From assembly GCA_007132585.1 (NCBI GenBank), contig SLOJ01000221.1, forward strand, positions 1 to 32,576: a stretch of DNA of 32,576 nt, given 5' to 3'. Origin of the DNA: Bacteroidales bacterium (GTDB lineage: Bacteria > Bacteroidota > Bacteroidia > Bacteroidales > UBA7960). The notes under the pieces were generated by a model. That model had not been told where the DNA came from, ran no database searches, and saw only the letters and a program-made list of their open reading frames with translations. Made by a program: the position numbers and the translations under genes. This document shows positions 1-9,248 of the stretch, piece after piece. Each line of letters opens with the position of its first letter. Within the stretch, counting starts at the first letter, position 1.

Positions 1-2042
1 AGTAATTCTGAAACCAGTTTTCGGGTAGTAACAGGCTTTGCAATATATCCATCAAAACCCTCTTTCATGTATTTTTCTTTGTCACCTGCCATTGCATTTG
101 CTGTAATAGCTATGATAGGGGGAGTTTTGTCATACTTCTTTTTTAACTCTTTCATGGCAGTAACCCCATCCATCACCGGCATCATAATATCCATAAGGAT
201 TACATCATACTTATCGGGGGTGAAAACTTCAATTGCCTCAATGCCATTTTTTGCTATATCAACGGAGCAATCTGCTGCCTCAAGCATAAGCGAGATAACC
301 TGGATGTTTACATTTTTATCATCAACCAATAATATTTTCAGTCCCAGTGAAACTTCTATATCATCATCTTCTTCTTCATCATCTTCGTTGATTATATCCA
401 GATCTTGTTTTTCCGGTTTAGAATCAAATGTAAACCAAAAAGTACTGCCCTTATCAGGTTTACTTTCCACACCTATTTCGCCGCCCATGTATGATATAAG
501 GTGCTTACAAATATAAAGCCCCAGTCCTGATCCACCCTCAGACCGGGTATTTTCTATTTGCTGGAATATATTAAAAAGTTTGTTTTGATCTTCTTTGCTT
601 ATTCCGGGTCCTGTATCTGATACGGATATCTTAATAGTATCAGGTTTGGATTTGTCAGCAATAATAACGTCAATGGTTATTTGCCCGTTTTCAGTAAACT
701 TCATTGCATTGTTGAGAAGGTTCATTATAACCTGCTCTATGCGAAGCTTATCAGATATTACTGTTTCAGGTATTTCAGAATCAATAATGACTTTGAGTTT
801 ATTATTCTTGTTTATAAGTTCCGGGTGATTCAGTTTTTTAATATTCTGTATTATGTTTTGCAAACTAAAAGGCTCGTAGCTCAAATGAATCTTGCCTGCC
901 TCAATTTTTGCGATATCCAGAATGTCGTTAATCAATCGTAACAATATTCGGGATGATTCATTAATAATTTGCAAATAATCAGCTTGCTGAGTGTCAAGTT
1001 TTGTATTGGCAAGTATTTCACTCATTCCTATTATACCGGTAACGGGTGTGCGTATCTCATGGCTCATATTAGCCAAAAATAAATTTTTTGATTCTGAAGC
1101 TTTCTGGGCAAGCTCAGCATCTTTCATAATAGCAAGTGCCTTTTTTTGCTCGCTGATATCTTCGCAGATAAATAAAACGTGTTTCTTATTCAGAAAAGTT
1201 ACCTCTTTGGCTGAAATATCAAAATACTTTATCTCCTTATTGCTGCAAATAAAAGGTGTATCATTGAATTTCTTATTCTCTTCTCCAATTCCCCTGTTAA
1301 TTAAATCTGTTATGGTATCTGTATCTGATAATAAAATATCTTTTAACCATAATGAAAGTAGTTGTGGTTTTTTGTATTTAAGAAGCTCACAAATGGATTC
1401 ATTTACATACGTAAAGCTTTTCTTTTCCGGGTCTGCGAGTATTATTCCATCACTTATTTTTTCACAAATTGACTGGAACAGTTGTTGCGATTCATTATTT
1501 TCTTTTTCCAGCTCAGATAGTTCTATTCTTGTTTTCCAGAGTTCGCGGGTAAGTTTTTTTTCGGTTTTTATGTCTTGTCCCTCAGGTATTCTTTCTTCTC
1601 TGATCTTCCTTGAAAACCCCGATGAAATCTCCGATGAGTGCATGTATTCGATAAACCATTTTTCGCGGAGTTTTTTCCAGAGCAGGGTAAGTTTAATATT
1701 TTGAGGTTGATGCAGGGGTGATTCTGATCTTTCATCATTGGTGATTAAATCTATGCTACCTGATAGTAAAGCACTGTCTGATGAAGTGACTTTTATTTTA
1801 CGGAATTTTTCATCAAACATCACCGGCCAGGGCAACAGACTTATATTATATTTTAACAGTGCCAGAATCTGTTCAGGTCCCGGAAAGCCGACTTTATTTA
1901 AACTGCCAATACCAACTGCATTTTCCGGGAAGAATTGTTTGAGTTGATCCAGATCTTTCTTTTCAATAAAATGTTTTAAAAATAAAACATACTGTTCTCC
2001 AACTTCACTTGCAATTGCATCCTGATCATAATATTCCTGCAT
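1..2042 (-). CDS. Hybrid sensor histidine kinase with NTF2-like N-terminus (3' end beyond window)
   Basis: Cytoplasmic-looking hybrid kinase: no signal peptide or membrane segment is visible. Translating the minus strand from the ATG at 2042 gives an open frame to the left edge (about 680 residues). Order of parts: a SnoaL/NTF2-like fold (about residues 10-120), a coiled linker, a PAS-like region (about 185-295), a HisKA domain with motif NMSHEIRTP and phospho-acceptor His328, an HATPase domain ending in a GLGLYICKHL-type G box, a very acidic linker (EDDEEEDDD), and a receiver domain with VDD at its start and phospho-acceptor Asp618 in LMDIMMPVMDG. The receiver is nearly complete at the edge, so little more than an extra tail or a second output domain can be missing. 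The NTF2-like input domain is inferred from residue pattern only and could bind a small ligand. The kinase assignment is firm; the signal sensed is unknown. Confidence 0.9.
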   Translation of the reverse strand, partial: MQEYYDQDAIASEVGEQYVLFLKHFIEKKDLDQLKQFFPENAVGIGSLNKVGFPGPEQILALLKYNISLLPWPVMFDEKFRKIKVTSSDSALLSGSIDLITNDERSESPLHQPQNIKLTLLWKKLREKWFIEYMHSSEISSGFSRKIREERIPEGQDIKTEKKLTRELWKTRIELSELEKENNESQQLFQSICEKISDGIILADPEKKSFTYVNESICELLKYKKPQLLSLWLKDILLSDTDTITDLINRGIGEENKKFNDTPFICSNKEIKYFDISAKEVTFLNKKHVLFICEDISEQKKALAIMKDAELAQKASESKNLFLANMSHEIRTPVTGIIGMSEILANTKLDTQQADYLQIINESSRILLRLINDILDIAKIEAGKIHLSYEPFSLQNIIQNIKKLNHPELINKNNKLKVIIDSEIPETVISDKLRIEQVIMNLLNNAMKFTENGQITIDVIIADKSKPDTIKISVSDTGPGISKEDQNKLFNIFQQIENTRSEGGSGLGLYICKHLISYMGGEIGVESKPDKGSTFWFTFDSKPEKQDLDIINEDDEEEDDDIEVSLGLKILLVDDKNVNIQVISLMLEAADCSVDIAKNGIEAIEVFTPDKYDVILMDIMMPVMDGVTAMKELKKKYDKTPPIIAITANAMAGDKEKYMKEGFDGYIAKPVTTRKLVSEL

Positions 2043-2130
2043 ATTAAATGGTTTTATAAATCCTGCTTACTGATTAGCCTGATTAGGGTTTAAAACCTAC
2101 CTTGAGACTTTTATAATCTTTTTGATATTT

Positions 2131-2138
2131 CAAATGTA
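2131..2138 (-). promoter_or_regulatory. Candidate Bacteroidota -7 box for the hybrid kinase
   Basis: On the minus strand this reads TACATTTG, a perfect match to the Bacteroidota -7 consensus TAnnTTTG. It lies about 88 bases before the kinase ATG at 2042. I see no clear -33 TTTG at the usual 19-21 base spacing, so this is a sequence match only. Confidence 0.4.
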
Positions 2139-2267
2139 TGAATTATTCTTTTAATCGTCTATATTAAGCTAGTGAAAACAGTATTTTTATCGTTGATTGA
2201 AATATCATGCATTTTGTAACAGCGAAGTCTGAATTGTTTCATTTCTAAAAATGCTGCCCGCTGATGA

Positions 2268-4193
2268 TCAGGTGCGGTCATTCCATCGCAGTTTATCTGT
2301 ATTGCTTTCAGTTTGAATTTTATTATTATCAAGTAACCACTGTATCACCTTTATGATTTTATTTTCATGAATATTGGTATGTGTATTATTTATTATTTCC
2401 TGCATGGACATGGGTTGTTTTTTTATAAGTGGTTTGATAAGATCAATAACATTGTCAAACTCGAGCTTGCTCAGGTTAAGTTTGTTTCTTTCGAGGCAAA
2501 TATCACAAACTCCGCATCTTCTTGCATTGGGCTCTCCGAAATAATCCAGAAGGATTGTGCTTCTGCATCTGCTTCCTGAAAGCACATAATCTTTAATAGC
2601 TTTTATGCGTACTTCAGCGAATTTTTTTCTGTCAGTGTAATTTTCAGGTGAGATATTGAGATCGCCTGAATCCATTCGTTGCATAACAAAAGTAAGCTGG
2701 GGTGATCTGTTCCGGGGTATATAATGAACAACATTTAACCGGTGAAGCTTTTTAAGTATAGCAGATACCTTGGTTGTGTCAAGCTTTGACCTGGCAGCTA
2801 ACTCATCTTCATCGATTTTTGTAAATTCTGTAAATAAACCTGTGTATGATCGAAGGATGATTTTGAGAAAAGAATCATAACCCGTATTTGCAACTATAAA
2901 CCGGTAAAGATCTTCCTTGTTTAGTAAAATCATTGCCCGCGACGGATTAATCAAAGCTTCTGATAAAAATATATATCCATCTTTTTCAAGAATCTTCAGA
3001 GCACTGAAAACAGAAAAGCGATCCAGGGCATATTGGTTACAAAAATCAGCCAGGTGAAAATCAAAACTTTTGTCTTTACCGCTTCCCAGTGCCAGTTGAA
3101 AATAATTTCCCAGCGCATTGTAAACTTTTCTTATAAAACCTAATGACGGATATGATAATTCGAAAAAATGCTCCAGGTCAATTATGTCAGAATTATTAAA
3201 AAGCAATACTGCATATGACTTTTTTTCATCGCGACCGGCCCTTCCTGCTTCCTGGAAATATGCTTCAGGGCTGTCAGGCAGATCCATGTGTACAACAAAC
3301 CTTACGTTGGGCTTATCAATACCCATACCGAAAGCATTTGTAGATACTATGACCCGGCGTGTTTCCCTGATCCAGTCTTCCTGTTTTTTATCACGCAATT
3401 TGGGATCGAGCCCTGCATGATAATAGTCGGCTGAAATTTTATTTTTTACCAGGAATTCAGCAATGTCTTTGGTTTTTTTGCGGTTACGAACATACACAAT
3501 ACCTGTTCCGGGAACTTTCCTGCAAATATTTAATAAGCGATCAAGTTTACTTTCTTCCTTAATAACTGCATAAACAAGATTTTTACGTTCAAAGCTTTTG
3601 CGAAAAGTTTTTCCATCTATGAAATTGAGTTTCCGGCAAATATCATCAATCACATCTGCGGTGGCCGTGGCAGTTAGGGCAAGAAAGGGTGTTCCGGGCA
3701 GAAATTCCCGTATATCAGCTATTTTTAGGTAGGGTGGCCTGAAATCATAACCCCATTGCGAAATACAATGGGCTTCATCAACAGCAACCAGATTTACCTT
3801 CATTTTTGACAACCTGTTTCTTATCAAATCAGTGGTTAATCTCTCGGGAGAAAGATACATGAATTTCACATCTCCGTATATACAGTTATCTATGGCCACA
3901 TCCATTTCTGATTTGGTTTGGCCGGAGTATATTGCAACTGCCTTAATGCCTCTCTTATTCAGATTACTGACCTGATCTTTCATAAGTGCAATAAGTGGCG
4001 AAACTACAATGCAAATACCTTCTTTTGCCAGTGCCGGCACCTGGAAACAAACGGATTTTCCACCTCCTGTTGGCAAAAGAGCCAGGGTATCATTACCATC
4101 AAGCACTGACTGTATGATCTCCTCCTGCAAAGGTCTGAAGGAAGAATATCCCCAGTATTTTAGTAATATCTGGCGGGGTTCTGATAATGACAT
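2268..4193 (-). CDS. recQ: RecQ-family ATP-dependent 3'-5' DNA helicase
   Basis: Superfamily 2 helicase of 641 residues, expected to unwind DNA during repair and recombination. Visible motifs: Walker A TGGGKS at 42-47, the DEAH box at 139-142, the RecQ aromatic-rich loop QWGYDFRP at 146-153, motif III TATAT, and motif VI QEAGRAGRD. The RecQ zinc-binding cysteines are all present (Cys543, Cys560, Cys563, Cys566 in CxxCxxC form), followed by a winged-helix-like region. The C-terminus is short and I do not recognise an HRDC domain, which matches the shorter RecQ form often seen in Bacteroidota. The ATG at 4193 gives the normal N-terminus. It is transcribed alone and divergently from the ankyrin gene at 4302. 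Confidence 0.95.
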   Translation of the reverse strand: MSLSEPRQILLKYWGYSSFRPLQEEIIQSVLDGNDTLALLPTGGGKSVCFQVPALAKEGICIVVSPLIALMKDQVSNLNKRGIKAVAIYSGQTKSEMDVAIDNCIYGDVKFMYLSPERLTTDLIRNRLSKMKVNLVAVDEAHCISQWGYDFRPPYLKIADIREFLPGTPFLALTATATADVIDDICRKLNFIDGKTFRKSFERKNLVYAVIKEESKLDRLLNICRKVPGTGIVYVRNRKKTKDIAEFLVKNKISADYYHAGLDPKLRDKKQEDWIRETRRVIVSTNAFGMGIDKPNVRFVVHMDLPDSPEAYFQEAGRAGRDEKKSYAVLLFNNSDIIDLEHFFELSYPSLGFIRKVYNALGNYFQLALGSGKDKSFDFHLADFCNQYALDRFSVFSALKILEKDGYIFLSEALINPSRAMILLNKEDLYRFIVANTGYDSFLKIILRSYTGLFTEFTKIDEDELAARSKLDTTKVSAILKKLHRLNVVHYIPRNRSPQLTFVMQRMDSGDLNISPENYTDRKKFAEVRIKAIKDYVLSGSRCRSTILLDYFGEPNARRCGVCDICLERNKLNLSKLEFDNVIDLIKPLIKKQPMSMQEIINNTHTNIHENKIIKVIQWLLDNNKIQTESNTDKLRWNDRT

Positions 4194-4289
4194 AATTAGT
4201 CTTTTGTCCGGATAATCTTGTTAATCTAACTTATTTGAAATTGAAAAATAAGGATTTTTTCCCGTATTTTTACACAAAAACATGCGGTT

Positions 4290-4297
4290 CAAAATTA
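4290..4297 (-). promoter_or_regulatory. Candidate -7 box for recQ
   Basis: The minus strand reads TAATTTTG, matching TAnnTTTG, about 96 bases upstream of the recQ start codon and just before the start of the divergent ankyrin gene. A TTG lies upstream, but its 15-base spacing is shorter than usual. Moderate support only. Confidence 0.35.
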
Positions 4298-4301
4298 ATT
4301 T

Positions 4302-5813
4302 ATGAAAGTTAACAACCATAAAACTTTCTTCTTTTCTTTCATTTGGCTTATGGTAGCCATGTCTTTGTTTATACCTTCGGCCTTTTCAATTTCAAGACCT
4401 CCCTACTTTACAAATCAAAACTATAACCTTCTGGAGGCTGTTTATAATGAGAATGTCAATGATACAGAAAGGTATTTAAAACAGGGCGCTGATCCGAATA
4501 CATCTGATTTTACAGGTACTACAGCCCTGATGTTTGCTGCCATATCCGGAAATGAAGAAATTACAGATCTTTTATTGGAATATGATGCTGATGTAAATCT
4601 TTCTGATAATGATGGTATGACGGCATTATTATATGCTTTGCTGTATTCCAATGATGAAATTAGTTTCATGCTATTGCCGCTGGTTGATGAAATAAATCAG
4701 CAAAATGCTGATGGTTTTACTGCCCTTATGTTTATTTCCCAAACTGATAATTTATCTTTTGCGCAATATGCAATTGAAAGGGGAGCAAATGTTAATCATA
4801 CGAATCGTTTCAGCGTGACGCCTCTTATGTATGCAGCTGCTTTTGGAAATTTTTATATGACAGACCTTTTGCTTTTTTATGGAGCCGAAGTTTCATCTCA
4901 GGCAAACGATGGTTCTACAGCTTTACATATGGCAGCATATTATGGTCATGAAGCGGTTATGGGTTTATTACTGGAAATTGGGGCAGATATTGATTGGCAG
5001 GACAGCAACGGAAACACTCCCTTACTTTATGCAACAATGGCAGGAAATCCTGTTTCAGTATGGTACCTGATGGAGAGTGGTGCCAATCCTGAAATTCTTA
5101 ATAACAATGATCTTACAGCTCTCTCGGTAGCAGTTTCAAATAATGATACTGATATTGCAGAATTATTAACTTCATATTCTTTTGTTGAACCACACGCAAA
5201 AAGAAAAGCAAATTCTGTTATTGCAAGATCATTATATTCGGGAAATAATGAAATGGTTAGTATCTTAAATGAATTTTTAGGTGTCAGGCCTTCAGGGCTC
5301 TATTTCTCTGAAATAAATGCAGGTTCAAGGTTAGAGTTTAACAGCAATGACCTGATGTATGTTTTTGAAGCTTCCATATCAGAGGCCAGGTATAAAATGC
5401 TTATCAGATTATCTTTTGCTGGCAGGGTCTTTCCCCGTCCGGTTCAGGTTTATGAAAACCCTGATATTACATACCAATTTCAGGAAAAAAGATTTATCTG
5501 GGCTGTTGATCTCCAGAGAGAAATCTTATCATTTTCTTTAGGAAATGCTGCTACGGACCTGTATGTGGGTTTAAGATCAATATTTTCAAATGCATCATAT
5601 AGCGGAACAGCTATAATGCCACCACGGGGATTCTCAGTTGCTCCGGTATTTGACATGGTATATCGACGCAAAAACTTTTCTGTAACAGGGGGTTATTATT
5701 TTCACCGTACCGGTCAAAGTGATATACCTTCAAACCGTTTCAGAATTGGTTTTCAGTATCATATACCGTTATATAATACAAAAGGAACCAGATTCTCACC
5801 GATAATAAACTGA
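4302..5813 (+). CDS. Secreted ankyrin-repeat protein with C-terminal beta-barrel-like domain
   Basis: 503 residues. An N-terminal hydrophobic signal peptide (about residues 1-29, ending near PSAFS) sends it across the inner membrane. Residues about 41-298 form roughly eight ankyrin repeats; clear examples carry TALMFAA, TPLMYAA, TALHMAA and TPLLYAT, with GADPN/GADVN-type turns. Residues about 331-503 differ: alternating hydrophobic/aromatic strands such as YKMLIRLSF, DLYVGLRSIF, FSVTGGYYF and FRIGFQYHIPLY, the pattern of a small outer-membrane beta-barrel of eight or so strands. The natural reading is a periplasmic ankyrin scaffold anchored by an outer-membrane barrel. The ankyrin and signal-peptide calls are firm; the barrel is inferred from strand pattern. 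The following lipoprotein gene (5870) is on the same strand 56 bases away and may be co-transcribed. The ligand is unknown. Confidence 0.85.
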   Translation: MKVNNHKTFFFSFIWLMVAMSLFIPSAFSISRPPYFTNQNYNLLEAVYNENVNDTERYLKQGADPNTSDFTGTTALMFAAISGNEEITDLLLEYDADVNLSDNDGMTALLYALLYSNDEISFMLLPLVDEINQQNADGFTALMFISQTDNLSFAQYAIERGANVNHTNRFSVTPLMYAAAFGNFYMTDLLLFYGAEVSSQANDGSTALHMAAYYGHEAVMGLLLEIGADIDWQDSNGNTPLLYATMAGNPVSVWYLMESGANPEILNNNDLTALSVAVSNNDTDIAELLTSYSFVEPHAKRKANSVIARSLYSGNNEMVSILNEFLGVRPSGLYFSEINAGSRLEFNSNDLMYVFEASISEARYKMLIRLSFAGRVFPRPVQVYENPDITYQFQEKRFIWAVDLQREILSFSLGNAATDLYVGLRSIFSNASYSGTAIMPPRGFSVAPVFDMVYRRKNFSVTGGYYFHRTGQSDIPSNRFRIGFQYHIPLYNTKGTRFSPIIN

Positions 5814-5869
5814 TTTATTGGAAACAGAATTTAAATTTGGTTTAAGAACAATAAAATTAATTGTCTGCA

Positions 5870-6292
5870 ATGATGAAAATACCTGATACAATCATATTAT
5901 TCGTGTGTATACTGATTTTTGCTTTTTCCTGCAGAAGTAAATATGAGGACTGTACTGACCAGGATTATGCTGAATGTAATACCGAGATTCCTCAAACAGG
6001 AATTATTTCCGTTCGACTGACAATCAATGAGGAAAACCCTGCTATACCCATTAGTGTTTATGATGGGAATTTTGAAAATGGCCGGCTTATCAGGCAGGAT
6101 ACTTTGAGAGTCGGTAGTTATAATTTCGCCCTGTTAACAGAAAAAGAATATTCATTCACAGCAACCTATAAAAAAGCGGGCAAAACTATCGTGGCAGTAA
6201 ACGGAGGCAGAATAAACCTGATTCGTTACCGTATGTGCGAATTACAATGTTATGATGTTGATGAACCTGAACTGGATTTACGGCTTCGTTGA
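5870..6292 (+). CDS. Small hypothetical lipoprotein
   Basis: About 140 residues, family not recognised. The N-terminus is a lipoprotein signal: a hydrophobic stretch ending LIFAFSC with the putative lipidated Cys21, followed by a charged, Cys-containing segment (CTDQDYAEC). The rest is short beta-rich sequence (ISVRLTINEE, YSFTATYKKAGKTIVAVNGG), suggesting a small immunoglobulin-like or transthyretin-like sandwich. Four more cysteines follow the lipidation site, two of them close together near the C-terminus (CELQC), and could form disulfides in the periplasm. I chose the ATG at 5870; an in-frame TTG at 5861 and a second ATG at 5873 are alternatives. Its 3' end overlaps the convergent FeoB-associated gene by 43 bases. 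Confidence 0.7.
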   Translation: MMKIPDTIILFVCILIFAFSCRSKYEDCTDQDYAECNTEIPQTGIISVRLTINEENPAIPISVYDGNFENGRLIRQDTLRVGSYNFALLTEKEYSFTATYKKAGKTIVAVNGGRINLIRYRMCELQCYDVDEPELDLRLR

Positions 6293-6471
6293 TCATTGAG
6301 ATTAACCGGCCTTTTTAGCTCAGTGTATAATGGGCACTGGCTGCAATCGCTGCTGCAGCCGTCACAATCTTCTGGCTTTTTCTGTTGTTTTCGGAAGTAG
6401 TGAAGTATCCACTTTATTGCAAAATATAGTGCCAGTAAAACGATGAGTATGGTAATGATCCATTGTATCAT
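6250..6471 (-). CDS. FeoB-associated Cys-rich membrane protein
   Basis: A 73-residue protein with one N-terminal transmembrane helix (about residues 3-24, MIQWIITILIVLL onward) and then a cytoplasmic tail with a four-cysteine cluster, CxxCxxxCxxC at Cys36, 39, 43 and 46, and a Ser/Arg-rich end. This layout matches the small FeoB-associated proteins encoded next to feoB in many anaerobes, whose exact role is unsettled; the cysteines may hold or pass on Fe2+ to the transporter. It starts 13 bases after the feoB stop, so translation is surely coupled to that operon. The ATG at 6471 is preferred because upstream in-frame codons run into the feoB C-terminal region. The last 43 bases overlap the convergent lipoprotein gene. 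Confidence 0.8.
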   Translation of the reverse strand: MIQWIITILIVLLALYFAIKWILHYFRKQQKKPEDCDGCSSDCSQCPLYTELKRPVNLNDQRSRKSSSGSSTS

Positions 6472-6484
6472 ATCAAAAAAATCT

Positions 6485-9010
6485 TCAGAATCCCAATAAA
6501 GAACCACCCTGGTAAACGATAAAAGATAATAACCAGGCAACCCCTGTTGTATAAAAAACAGTAAATATTCCCCATTTCCAGCTTCCCGATTCTTTTATAA
6601 TTGCTGCAAGTACCCCAATACATGGAAAATATAATAATACAAATACCATAAAAGAAAGCGCTACCAGTGGTGTAAAAACTTTTTGTCCTGCCTTAGGCCC
6701 TTCTGAATAGGTTTGCGACTGAAGTTTCTCTGTCAGTGATGGGCTATGGATTTGAACGTTCTCGTCGGCCTGATATAAAACACCCATTGTACTTACAACA
6801 ATCTCTTTTGCTGCCAGTCCGGAAAGCAAACTGATACTCATTTTCCAGTCAAATCCTAGTGGCGCCATTACAGGTTCTATAAACCTTCCCAGGTTACCAA
6901 TCAGGCTGTTTTCCTGTCTTTGCTGCAAAATGGATGTCTCCAACGCTTCCAGTTCATTTTGCTTCATCTGCAACAGGCTGTCTCTTTCTGCCTGATGCGT
7001 TTCAGGTATTTGAATGAGCAAAGTTGCATAATCTTCAGCGATAAGTTCAGACTCCCTTTGAAGCTTTTTACTGTACTCAAAACCACCCGGGAAATAACCC
7101 AATACCCAGATGATAATAGAAGCGACCAGAATGATACCACTGATCTTCTTCAAATAATGCACTGCTTTGCTCCACATATGTATTACTGCTGCCTTAAATG
7201 TAGGAACACGATAAGGTGGAAGCTCCATAACAAAAGGAATTTCTTCGCCCCGGAATATTGTTTTTTTGAAAATAATTGCCGAAACAACAGCCGTAGCTAT
7301 TCCCAGGGCATAAATCAGAAAAAGTATAGTTCCCTGATAACTTGTAAAAAAGGCTGTGATAAAAAGAACATATACCGGCAATCTTGCACTGCACGACATA
7401 AAGGGGTTGATTATCATTGTGAGCAAGCGGTCATTGCGGTTTGCCAGGGTTCGTGTGGCCATGATTGCCGGCACATTACATCCAAAACCCATAAGCAATG
7501 GGATAAAGGATTTACCATGCAGACCTATTTTGTGCATGAGCTTATCCATGATAAATACTGCACGAGACATATATCCCGTATCTTCCATTATACTTATGAA
7601 AAAGAAAAGCAGCACAATATTGGGTAAAAATACTATTACACCACCTACACCACTGATTACTCCGTTGATAAGCAGGTCTTTGAGTGGACCTGCTCTCATA
7701 GTTTCTCCCAAAAATACACTCAACCATTCAACACCGCTCTCAATCCATTCCATAGGATAGGAGCCCAGGAAAAAAGTTGTTGAAAACATTACCCACATAA
7801 AAAACAGAAATATGGGAAAGCCGAATAATTTATGGGTAATCAATGTATCTATAACTTCACTGCTTTTACGTCTTTCACTTTCAGCCGGCTCAAGGGTTTC
7901 TTTTAAAGCACCGGTAATGAAACCGTATTTTAAATCGGTTATAAGAGTTTCAGTAGTGTCCTTATACTCGTCCTCCAGTTTTTGAAATTCTTTTTGCGAA
8001 GTTTCTAGAATCTCTTTGTGGTTATGACAGTTTTCGATAATTTTCGTTGATATTTCAGGGTCTTTTTCCAGTAGTTTGAGAGCCATAAATCGTGTGGAGA
8101 CCCTGTCGGTCAGATGCTGGTTACCCGGAGCGTTGATTTTATTCTGAATCAGCTTCAGTGATTTTTCAAAAGATTCACCATAATTGATGTGAATATGTCG
8201 TTGTGTTTGATCTTTGTCTTCAAAAACTTCAATAACTTTCTCAAATACATCCTTAATACCCTTACCCTTTGAGCTTACCGCAGGAATTATGGGTATACCA
8301 ATCATTTTTCCCAGCGATTCATAATCCAGTTTATCACCTTTTCTCTCAAGTTCATCAAACATGTTCAAAACCATCACAACCTTGATGTCCATATCAATAA
8401 GTTGTGTTGTAAGATAAAGATTACGTTCAAGGTTTGACCCATCGACAATATTGATAACCACATCGGGCAGGTCTTCAGTAATAAAATCTCTTACAAAAAG
8501 TTCTTCGGGAGTGTAGGCTGATATTGAATAGGTTCCGGGAAGATCGGTGATATTAAAACGATAACCGTTTTGTTTAAACCAGGCTTGTTTGGCATCTACT
8601 GTTACTCCACTATAATTTCCAACCCTCTCACGGGAACCGGATGCATGATTGAAAAAACTTGTTTTACCGCTGTTGGGATTTCCTACAAGAGCTACATTAA
8701 TATTTCTACCATTCTGACGGGTAACTTTGAAACCTTCGCTTACAATTACACCTTCAAAATCAGGGTTTTTGTACTCCCTTTGCTTGTCAAGCGGAATAAC
8801 ATCAATCAACTGGGCTTCGCTGCTACGCAACGAAACATTATAACCCATTATACTGTACTCAATAGGATCTTTTAGCGGTGCTTTCTTGATTACTTCGATG
8901 GTTTTACCTGCAACAAAACCCATTTCAATGATTCTTCTGCGAAAAGCTCCGCGACCCCTGACTTTTACAATTATTCCTTTTTCACCATTTCTTAACTCTA
9001 ATAGTGTCAT
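6485..9010 (-). CDS. feoB: Ferrous iron transporter, FeoA-FeoB fusion
   Basis: 841 residues; takes up Fe2+ across the inner membrane. Residues 1-75 are a FeoA-type SH3-like domain (GFVAGKTIEV, the usual FeoA core). The G-protein domain follows: G1 GNPNSGKT at 110-117, the NYSGVTVD switch I region, G3 DLPGTYS, G4 NMFD and a G5-like VSSKGKG. Next come a helical linker (guanine dissociation inhibitor-like) and the polytopic FeoB permease with the conserved Gate motifs, including MEDTGYMSRAVFIMD and GFGCNVPA. The C-terminus ends in hydrophobic helices. The ATG at 9010 gives the exact FeoA start; an in-frame TTG at 9049 would add 13 unlikely residues. FeoA and FeoB are separate in Proteobacteria; the fusion is common in Bacteroidota. 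No Fur site was identified by eye. Confidence 0.96.
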   Translation of the reverse strand: MTLLELRNGEKGIIVKVRGRGAFRRRIIEMGFVAGKTIEVIKKAPLKDPIEYSIMGYNVSLRSSEAQLIDVIPLDKQREYKNPDFEGVIVSEGFKVTRQNGRNINVALVGNPNSGKTSFFNHASGSRERVGNYSGVTVDAKQAWFKQNGYRFNITDLPGTYSISAYTPEELFVRDFITEDLPDVVINIVDGSNLERNLYLTTQLIDMDIKVVMVLNMFDELERKGDKLDYESLGKMIGIPIIPAVSSKGKGIKDVFEKVIEVFEDKDQTQRHIHINYGESFEKSLKLIQNKINAPGNQHLTDRVSTRFMALKLLEKDPEISTKIIENCHNHKEILETSQKEFQKLEDEYKDTTETLITDLKYGFITGALKETLEPAESERRKSSEVIDTLITHKLFGFPIFLFFMWVMFSTTFFLGSYPMEWIESGVEWLSVFLGETMRAGPLKDLLINGVISGVGGVIVFLPNIVLLFFFISIMEDTGYMSRAVFIMDKLMHKIGLHGKSFIPLLMGFGCNVPAIMATRTLANRNDRLLTMIINPFMSCSARLPVYVLFITAFFTSYQGTILFLIYALGIATAVVSAIIFKKTIFRGEEIPFVMELPPYRVPTFKAAVIHMWSKAVHYLKKISGIILVASIIIWVLGYFPGGFEYSKKLQRESELIAEDYATLLIQIPETHQAERDSLLQMKQNELEALETSILQQRQENSLIGNLGRFIEPVMAPLGFDWKMSISLLSGLAAKEIVVSTMGVLYQADENVQIHSPSLTEKLQSQTYSEGPKAGQKVFTPLVALSFMVFVLLYFPCIGVLAAIIKESGSWKWGIFTVFYTTGVAWLLSFIVYQGGSLLGF

Positions 9011-9092
9011 ATGATTGATACAGGCCGGTTTAAGATAAGTAAGAACCAACTTGCAGCATTACTTAGCTTTATTTAGATTGAATAAATATTGG

Positions 9093-9100
9093 CAAATTTA
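9093..9100 (-). promoter_or_regulatory. Candidate -7 box for feoAB
   Basis: The minus strand reads TAAATTTG, a perfect TAnnTTTG, about 82 bases before the feoAB ATG. A run of T follows upstream and no -33 TTTG is evident. The 282-base gap 9011-9292 is otherwise AT-rich and holds the divergent promoters for feoAB and dxs. Confidence 0.4.
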
Positions 9101-9248
9101 AAAAAAAAAAGTGTGTGAAGAAGTTGTCTGCTGCAAAATCCCTAAAAATGGGGATATTGTATTTCCCATATTTGAAATCAGAATGTAAAGCTTAAAAATA
9201 TACTTACATAATTGGTAAATATGTTTTTTTAAAGATTCTTTAATTTTA

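Noticed and set aside
991-1704. A 237-codon plus-strand frame with a GTG start at the left edge
   Set aside because: It is antisense to the PAS and HisKA regions of the hybrid kinase, whose minus-strand frame carries clear motifs.
6920-7627. A 235-codon plus-strand frame inside feoAB
   Set aside because: It is antisense to the conserved FeoB membrane domain, has no recognisable domain, and its codons look random.
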